A DNA stretch of 64,000 nucleotides from Ophiosphaerella korrae. Its lineage: Eukaryota; Ascomycota; Dothideomycetes; Pleosporales; Phaeosphaeriaceae. The position numbers and the translations under genes are program-made. The notes under the pieces are model-generated. The model was not told where the DNA came from. It searched no databases and saw only the letters and a list, made by a program, of their open reading frames with translations. How positions within the stretch are numbered: the first letter of the stretch is position 1; each line of letters opens with the position of its first letter. Positions 56,726 through 64,000 of this stretch are shown here, piece by piece. The stretch spans positions 248,001 to 312,000 of the forward strand of contig JALNQF010000022.1 in NCBI GenBank assembly GCA_028456385.1, read 5' to 3'.

Positions 56726-59700
56726 TTATCTCTCGTGATTGATAGTGTCCTCGGTCTGTTTGCGTTGGATAACGCCAAGTAACAGCATGCGCTCCCAGAT
56801 ATCGTCCTTCACAAGTATACGTGCTTTGTCGAAAACTAAACCGTCCAGTTCCTTCAAGTTCTTGCAAAGATTGGCCAGCATCATCTCCGTCACCCTCCGC
56901 CTCATTCGTGTCTCATTGTCTAGTCGCGATAGATGTTGATTATCCGTGTCTGCATCCTGATCAGGTAGCACAAAGCGGTCTGTCAATTGTTCGTCAGATG
57001 GTTTCTGCCTGAGTGACATGATTCGGTTTTCGGATGTAGAGGCATAAAAGCGTAGTGTGAGAGGATTGTCACGCCAATCTAGCTTGGACAGCGTCCCCAG
57101 CCTACCCAGAACCATCGCATTTGCCCGTAGCCGCTCGAGTTTGTTGCCTACTAATAGCAGGGTGTCTAGTCGCTTAATGTTGAGAAGTGGCCGGAGATCT
57201 CTAATAGAGTTGAAGTTTAGATTGACGGACCGTATATTTGGTGTTAGTTGTCCAAAGTTATCTGGTAATTGTTTGAGCCCCATGGACGACAACTCTAATC
57301 TTTGGAGATTGAGGAGATGCTGTGGTATCTCTAAACCTTCTGTAGGATTGAGAGATAGGTAGAGGTTGCGAACGTCGCAGTTCCTAATCAAGTTGCTGAT
57401 ACACGTCTCTGAGACAGAGTTATTCCCAAGTATTTGGTCTCGAGCAGAAAAGGTTCGGAGGTGTCGAAGATGCTCCAGGCCAGGTACATGCGTGAGACAA
57501 TTGCCATCTACATATAGCGTCTCCAGTTTTGGAAAGTACCCGTCGATATCAAGCAATACAACTCCGTTTCGGCAGATACTCAAGGATCGTAAGGATTTGC
57601 AACAGCCGGGGGATCCATCAAAAAGCGGGAACTCTTCAATCTCATTGTCATCTGGTAACGTTAGAAATAGCTCAAAGATATCAAACGATCTCCGGATCGT
57701 ACCTAAGTTGAGGTGCTCGAGCCGTGAGAGGTTGTGGACGTTGCGCACTTCAAAAAGACGGTTGCCCCGGAGGTCCAGGTCCGTCAGAGATTTTCTAAAG
57801 ACGTTAGAACACGGTGTAGTTGGAAAAGCGCCATCGAACTTACAGATTGGACCGATTAAAGTCTACCATTTCGATTTGATTACTCCCAGCACTCAACTCC
57901 ATTAACCCATCCAAATGCAGTATGCTCTCAAGGGACTTGATTTTATTGTTGTTGACCGTCAAGACGCGAAGATGAACAAGCTCAGCGAGACCATCCAAGC
58001 TGTCAATTTCGTTGTTCGATATATCGAGATGCTGGAGATTGGCGAGAGTATTCCAAGATGTGAGGCCGGTGAGACGATTGTTCTGTGCTTGTAGGCGTCG
58101 CATGGTATATGGAATGCCCTCAACTTGACTAATGCTATTGTTGGATACAATAAGCTCCTCGAGTTGATAGCACAGCTCGTCGAGCCGGTGCAAGGTGCTG
58201 AGATTTTTGCCGTGAAGATCGACTTTGCGAAGATCTTCCCAATACGGCTCATCTGACTCGACGTCCTGCAACGCCTTCACCAGTTCGGCCGTTCCTTGCG
58301 CGTAGCGGTCTTCAAGAGCCTTGGAAAAGCATGTGCCGTCATGTTTCACGACTACCCGATCTGGTAACTGACACTCATCAATTTGGTTTAGAGTGAATTC
58401 AGGTAGGTCACTTAGCATAAAAGTGACGTCCCCTTTGATTGGTGAAGATGGCACAGCAAGTATGTTTTGCGTCAAGACAGGTGCTGAAACGCTCATCGAC
58501 ACTTGCATTCGATAGTTCCTCGATGACAAATCGTCCAGAAGTGACAAGTCCCCATCCCCATTGAATATTGGGGCGCCATTTGGTCGCTTGTGTGGGAGCG
58601 TCTTTGCAGCACTCAAGTGAGACTGGGTAGTCGTCTTCCCGAGTGCCTTACGCTGGACGCAGGATACTGGCCTTCGCGCCCTGCCTTGCTTGTTCGGACT
58701 GGTCGTAGGCTGATCGGTATTGCCAACATCTCGCTCTGCGATAGAGACGGTTATGTCTCGGACACGATGACTTTGAACACTTGGAGGCGCATGATCGCGA
58801 CCCTCAAAATATTGAATTTCATGTTCAATATCATCCTCATTCGACTCAGGAATGGCATATGTGATCTGGGGTTGTGGCACTTTTTGAGTACTCCAGTTTC
58901 GAGGCGCTTGCGTGCTCCATGAGGTTGCCCTAGTCTCAGTCTTGGGGTAGCTCCATGCGAAATTAGACATCTTTGAAGGTACGGAGCTGGTGTCCGTAAA
59001 AGCAATACCCTTGCCTTCGCGAGTGACCGGGCGATCTTCTTCGGGTCCACCCTGATCGCTATCTTCTAGAATAGTCTCTGCAGTAGGTCTAGGGTGGGTA
59101 GGAGAGCCAGCTTGTGCCTCACGTTCTTCGATGTCGTCCACGGTCAAATCTGGAATATTGCCAAGGGGGTCTTCCTCGCTATCGTTGACGTGGCTGAGTT
59201 CTTCCTCATGGTGGCGATAGTCCCTCGAAGGACTCTTTTGGCGGACCCACATGTTCTTTTCTCGGTCGAAACTCATGCCTGCAACTTGTTGGGGAATCAA
59301 GTGAGCCACTGCTTCAGGCGCTAATGTAGCAACCTGATCAGAGCGACGAGAAGCGTTTGTGGCGACTGTTTGCCCCAATGACGACCCCATAGATTCTTGT
59401 GTTCCGGTTGTTCTTGGTTGGGAACCGACGGGGTTATCTGTACTTTTCATCCTGGCGTGTCGGTTGGGATTATCAGTAATGCGGATATCATCCTGTTCGA
59501 CTACTACACTTTCGTCTTCTGGCGTCTCAGATACCCTCATGCGGGCAAAGCGCAGAGAGTTCACTGACGAGTTGAGGAATGTGTCCGAGTCCTTCTCTTG
59601 ATACTTGCGAAGATGATTCATGATACTCGAATCATGTTGCTGCTTGTTTGGCTCCTTCCAAGTCGATGTACGCCCCTCTCGGCTCGGGGATCTCTCAAAC

Positions 59701-62258
59701 GTGAGCGAGCTCGACGGATGTGTCTGTGCATTCTCATTGAACTCAGACTCGGCCTCGGCCTCGGTCTCCTCGAGGCTACCCAAACCGCTACTTGGTCGGC
59801 CTTTTGTGCGAATGAAGTTCATAATCTTGAGTGCTTCGTCCAAGAAATCTTGTGTTGTGACCGATCTCTTCCGACTTTCATCTCGCACAGCCTTCTGTTT
59901 CTTCATACTGAAGGCGGCTACTTCATTAGCAATCACTGTAGCTCGAACTTTTTCAGTTTCATCATCTGGCTTGGCGGGTGACTCAAGTTGCTCCCTGATT
60001 GTGTTCAGTTTCGGTGAGGATAAAATGAAGGCCTCTGTCGCCTCCATAATCTCTGCATGTAGCTCGTCTCGTCTCCTTTGACTAGGTGTAGGGTTCCGTG
60101 GTCTCAGAATATGTCTACGTGCCAGAGTTTCGGCGTCCGCGGCATTGCTGTAAGAATCATGTCGAGCGTCTTTCCGTTTGCGCCCAACAACAGACTGTAT
60201 GGTAGCATGGGACTCGCGCATGCTCTGTAATCCGCTATCACTAATCACTGTTTCTTCATCTTGTTCATCCCCATCATCTTCTTCCAATGAAGGAATTGTT
60301 CTTCTCCGTTTAGGTATGGGGTCCTTAGAGGGTGAGGTTGGACCTCTCTTCCCGTCGGCATACTCATGTTCTACTTCCAAGTACTCCTCTGCTTTGATCA
60401 TAGATTTACTTTGATGCCTTTGAAACTTGGGTCGGCTGGTGGTCCTGGATGCATTGTTCAAATGTTCCGATAGTTGTCTCCTACGCTGTGTTGTGTTGCT
60501 GGAGATGGGCGAATCTTCGACGTGAAATTTGAAAGGTTGGCGGCTTCCGGGTGGAGCAACACCTAGTGAAGGAGATCCATCTGGACTACTGTCTCTGTCG
60601 AGGTCATCGAAGGAATGGTTGAAAGAGTCCCCAGAGAACTGATACTCGCTCAGTTGACCTTTTCCAAATGTCCCCATCTCACCATGAGATTGATCTTGGC
60701 TATCGCCATGAAACCCCTTCAAGAAGCTAACTTCCTCCACTGAGGTGAGCGAGGAAGTCTTTTGCACGATCTTGGCCCCTTCTATTGCAACGCCTTGGTC
60801 ATTACTGGCTGTTGTTTTGTCGGACTTGTACTCAAGCTGGCTTAAACGTCTTTGCAATCGATTGCTGGTGAAAGTGTCATGTGCATCGAAGAGCTTGAGA
60901 GGGCTTCCTGAGCTCTTCGCTCGTTCTGGGCTGAGAAACTGGTGCCCATGTCGCCGTGGAGTTTTGGGATCGGTCGAGTTCTCTGCTGGAGCAGATTCTT
61001 CATTTACTGTTTGAGCTTTCTGTGGTTTGGTCTGCCCAGTACTATTCCCTTCAGAGGATTGACCCTTCCCTGGAGATGGACTAAGCGGCCGGTGACGGAA
61101 AGATCCATCTCGTGAATACCCGCCTCGGCGAAGCTCCACGAACCGGCCGACACCTGCAAAATCCGGTGTACCAGCAGGTAGACCTTCGGGCAGCGATTCA
61201 TCCTGAAGCCGGACGAAGGATGAATCTTCTTGACTATGGCTCAGCGCGCTTTCTTCCGTTATTGATTGGTATTGGCTGGGTGGTGGCGATCCAATCTGCC
61301 GCAGGCGATTAGCAAGCTCGGATCCTCTGAAGTTTGTGGCTTGATCTGAGGGCTGCCCAACTTTCAGATTCGTTGTTAGGTACACTGGGCTGAAACTCTC
61401 GTTTTCAAACTCGATTTGTCCACTGGCAGTTCGTGTGGTATCTTGTGAAGCATTGGTTGGTGCATGTATGACAGATGCATCGTCTTGTTCTTGTGCCAAG
61501 TCTTCCAGTGGTGAATCTTGTCGCTCATGTTGGACGTGGTCATAGTTGTTTCTAAGCTCGGTCGCTGGCCAGGGCGGAGGGCTCGAGGGTATCGCACCCA
61601 AGCTCTTGAGAAGACCAAGCTTGCGCTGTGTCTGTGGCTGCGTATCATCTGAAGCGCTGTCTGTTGGCTTCTGGAAAATATTCTGCAGGCCGGTGTTTCC
61701 GAACAGGTCTGTCTGGTCGCCATAGCCTAATTCGCCCTTGACCAGCCGGCGCCTCCATTCTGGTGTGGCATGCCCGCCCTGGTCTTTTGTGGGTGATCTG
61801 GCGACTGTGTTGTGCGCGACGGTCCCACACAATACGGAGCCCTGAGACATAGAGAACGAGTGTGAGGTGGTGTTGCCATGGGTGATAAAGGACAGGTCTG
61901 GCGACGTAGAGGCGACATTGGTGTCGCTAAGGCTACGCTCGACCAGGGCGCTCCTTCTCTTTGGAGGACAGAGGCCCTTGGCGTTGACGTGGATTTCAGA
62001 GAATGAGTTGGATGATTGTCGCAGGCGGGGAAGGCGGCTTCGTGGTTTTGGCGGCACGCTCTGCGATGTCGCTGGGGCTATAGGGCTGTCTGCAGCGTGC
62101 GCGAGGGTGGGCAGGGTGCCTTGTGGGATCCATTCCTCGGACAGGTCCTCGAGCCATGGCTGTGTTGTGGCCGCCATTGTCGTGTCGCAGCTGTCGAGAC
62201 TGTTGCCACGGTTGCCGAAGTGCGGATACGCGTCGAAGGGGCTGTCGTCAGGGTGCAC
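56726..62258 (-). CDS. CDC11: septation initiation network scaffold Cdc11/Nud1 (centriolin-like LRR protein)
   Basis: Two exons (62258-57844 and 57794-56726; 49-nt intron) give 1827 residues. Near the N terminus WLEDLSEEWIPQ matches the conserved WLxxLSxEWI motif of Cdc11/Nud1 proteins. A very long Ser/Thr/Pro/Glu-rich disordered region follows, with many SP/TP sites suited to mitotic kinases and two coiled stretches. The C-terminal 420 residues are leucine-rich repeats (LHRLDELCYQLEELIVSNNSISQVEG ... LANLQHLDISNNEIDSLDG ... LKSLTDLDLRGNRLFEVRNVHNLSRLEHLNLG), continuing across the intron, then a conserved cap with RMRRRVTEMMLANLCKNLKELDGL. Cdc11 anchors the septation kinase cascade at the spindle pole body. 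The intron joint AATCT-A is well supported: it makes an LRR out of two frames that otherwise stop. Confidence 0.93.
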
Positions 62259-62596
62259 ACAGCATGCTGCGGGGGCAGGTCACCTCGATTGGCGAGAAGT
62301 GTAGGTATGCGGCTTGTTGGATGTAGCGAACAACGCGTCGCAGACTTGGCGGTGTCGACTGTATCAATATGCAAGGATGCGGGCTAACATGGGCAGGGTT
62401 GTGCCATGACGCCCCGCGCACAAGCTACGGGCAAATCCTCCGCTGGTTTCCCTGGCAACCATTATGTCATCTACAACCGCCTTCACTACCACTTCGTCTT
62501 CCTGACGACCCAAGATACTGCCGCACATACTAAGGGGAGGCTGTCTTTCTTTTGGGCTTGGGAAGCTCCTGGGGAAGGCTGCAAGCGCGCCGGAAC
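62259..62596. promoter_or_regulatory. divergent promoter (Cdc11 / right-edge gene)
   Basis: 338 bp lie between the opposed start codons. No TATA box is seen. Small frames in it are unsupported. Confidence 0.45.
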
Positions 62597-64000
62597 ATGC
62601 CTGTGACCTTACATCCCCACCTCAAGCGCGGCCTGCACGCCGACGAGGCTTACCACGTGGACCCCGCAGACGTCGTCGAGAACGCATCATCCGAATGCAG
62701 AGACGCCGAAGAACAAGCTGCGAAGCGACAAAGAGTCGAGAAAATCGCATTACAGTACCTCAAGGGCAGGCGGCCGGTGATACTCTCAGCTGGGCTGCGA
62801 GGTCCCTTCAACCATGGCTGGAAGAACCCTTGGGCAGAGACAAATCAGGAAAAACGAAACTGTCTTTCCAAGGAGAGTAATATGGACAGTCACAAGAGCA
62901 AGGTCAATGCACGAGACGCTATGAGGAAAACACAGCAGACAAACGGCAAGAGACCCACCAGGAGCGCATCGCGACCGGTCACGACAGGACAGACGATCGC
63001 ATCTCCCAAGGCTTCTAGGGCTGTGGAGGGCAATGGAAAGCACTTGCTCGAAACCGGCACCCTTGACAAAATCGAGCTTGACCCTCCCACTGCCACACTG
63101 CCAGAAGACACCGATACAACTGGGGGTACGGAATTCTTTAGCCTCGACACCTACCGGTGCATCCGAGACGTATCTCCACAGGCAACTCCGTTCTGGCTGC
63201 GACGAACAGAACATAAAGAACAGTTTGATACGGCAACACTCAGCAAAGGTACCTCAGGGGTCTCGCCCATACGCTTACGGAAGTCATCTCTAGACCTGCA
63301 TATGACAGGAACGCTCCGAATTGCGGCAATAAAAGCACCTATGAACCCTGAGGCTTTTTCAGTAAGCGTATCGATGCCGGAGAATATCAGATCTGAAAAT
63401 ACACGGCCGCATGTGGATGAATCGGGCTTAACAATCCAGGCACAGCCTGCCCAAGTGCAAACCGCTTCTGCTTTAACATCCACATCCGTTTCATCACCTG
63501 CACCACAACTATCACGGGCAAACTCTTCAAATCACATCATCGCCACTACGCCCAAATACACCTATGTAGATAACGCATTGCTAGAAAAGGGTCGACAACC
63601 TCTTACGAGGGAGCATATCCTGCGCTCTGCAGAATGTCTTGTGGATCTGATGTCCAGTTCAGCTTCATCGCAAAGTCAAAAAGGCCAAGCTAGGCGTAAA
63701 GCTACAAAGGGGGCATCGCAGCGCTCACCCGTCCAGAAAGATTTTATGGCCACACAACCGCCGAACTCGTCAGACAGATTTGCGTATAAAAAGGTTGGGA
63801 GTACAAAATGGACAATCAGCAATGCCCCGAGGTCAAAACCACGAGCTGTCAACTTCAACTCCTCTCCTGACACCAAGATGGATTCCACGAAAACAAGCAA
63901 GCCAGGGTCACAAAATACTGGCAGTGGTGATCCTAATGGGTTTGGAGCTAGTCGAGCAACAATAGAAGGGTCTGTTCGACCAGATGGCAAGATAACAAAA
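62597..64000 (+). CDS. unknown nuclear-like protein, runs off the right edge
   Basis: From MPVTLHPHLKRGLHADEAYH the frame stays open for 468 codons to the last base, with no stop; the gene continues past the window. Near residue 55 a short conserved-looking segment reads ALQYLKGRRPVILSAGLRG followed by PFNHGWKNPW. The rest is Ser/Thr/Lys-rich and largely disordered, with several basic clusters (RRKATKGASQR, RKTQQTNGKRPTRSASR) and SP/TP sites. Similar filamentous-fungal proteins are often auto-named Protamine P1 for their basic Ser-rich composition; I would treat that as a label without functional meaning. Codon use and the absence of frame breaks support real coding. Opposite-strand frames here (for example 62786-63214) are shadows. 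It is divergent from Cdc11. Confidence 0.75.
   Translation, partial: MPVTLHPHLKRGLHADEAYHVDPADVVENASSECRDAEEQAAKRQRVEKIALQYLKGRRPVILSAGLRGPFNHGWKNPWAETNQEKRNCLSKESNMDSHKSKVNARDAMRKTQQTNGKRPTRSASRPVTTGQTIASPKASRAVEGNGKHLLETGTLDKIELDPPTATLPEDTDTTGGTEFFSLDTYRCIRDVSPQATPFWLRRTEHKEQFDTATLSKGTSGVSPIRLRKSSLDLHMTGTLRIAAIKAPMNPEAFSVSVSMPENIRSENTRPHVDESGLTIQAQPAQVQTASALTSTSVSSPAPQLSRANSSNHIIATTPKYTYVDNALLEKGRQPLTREHILRSAECLVDLMSSSASSQSQKGQARRKATKGASQRSPVQKDFMATQPPNSSDRFAYKKVGSTKWTISNAPRSKPRAVNFNSSPDTKMDSTKTSKPGSQNTGSGDPNGFGASRATIEGSVRPDGKITK

Noticed and set aside
1..64000. tRNA, rRNA, CRISPR or intact transposon
   Set aside because: I looked for GGTTCRANYCC-type boxes, regular spacer arrays, transposase or reverse transcriptase motifs and long terminal repeats by eye and found none convincing; a tRNA scan and repeat-masking run would settle it.

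Overview
The window looks like nuclear DNA of a filamentous ascomycete, most likely a dothideomycete of the Pleosporales type. The support is one gene per transcript, short GT..AG introns (mostly 40-70 nt) with CTAAC/CTGAC-like branch sites, and fungal-only families such as CFEM, Clr5, UNC-45/Cro1 and Cdc11/Nud1. The order-level placement is inference from protein character, not from a search. Exon models were built by hand, joining reading frames at splice sites so that conserved domains run through; lengths of joined exons were checked to be multiples of three.

Layout. 0.3-2.5 kb: remains of a Clr5-TPR gene with stops and frameshifts. 3.2-9 kb: sorting nexin MDM1 and the spliceosomal WD40 protein PRP46. 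11-16 kb: surface/accessory stretch with a CFEM protein, a charged 79-residue protein, an orphan STAND N-terminal domain and a GPI-type protein. 16.3-18.7 kb: kynurenine formamidase facing a stomatin-like protein. 19.7-28 kb: second accessory stretch with a secreted S33 peptidase-like hydrolase, a roughly 1000-residue Pro/Asn-rich surface protein, an isochorismatase-type hydrolase and a Cys-rich secreted gene cut by an in-frame stop. 28-33.3 kb: HpcH/HpaI aldolase, glutaredoxin-like DUF836 protein, CHORD-CS cochaperone, SDR and VPS25. 33.7-42.4 kb: RTT107-like BRCT scaffold, a peroxisomal alpha/beta hydrolase ending in SKL, CWF19 and GPN1. 42.4-53.8 kb: gene-poor, with one C2H2 factor, a doubtful small secreted gene, homopolymer G/C runs and a 21-nt minisatellite. 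53.8-64 kb: UNC-45/Cro1 chaperone, the septation scaffold Cdc11/Nud1, and a long gene that runs off the right edge.

How the genes work together. Housekeeping genes sit in compact blocks with divergent pairs sharing short promoters (DUF836/CHORD, CWF19/GPN1, RTT107/hydrolase, Cdc11/right-edge gene). Two are spliceosomal (PRP46, CWF19). Two act in membrane traffic or contact (MDM1, VPS25). Two belong to actomyosin/cytokinesis biology and lie side by side (Cro1, Cdc11). Secreted and wall proteins concentrate at 11-28 kb. I see no biosynthetic cluster, CRISPR, rRNA, tRNA, or intact transposon. Nothing reads as a clear new system. The best leads are the broken immune-like genes, the stop-interrupted Cys-rich gene, the modular surface protein and the unknown right-edge gene.
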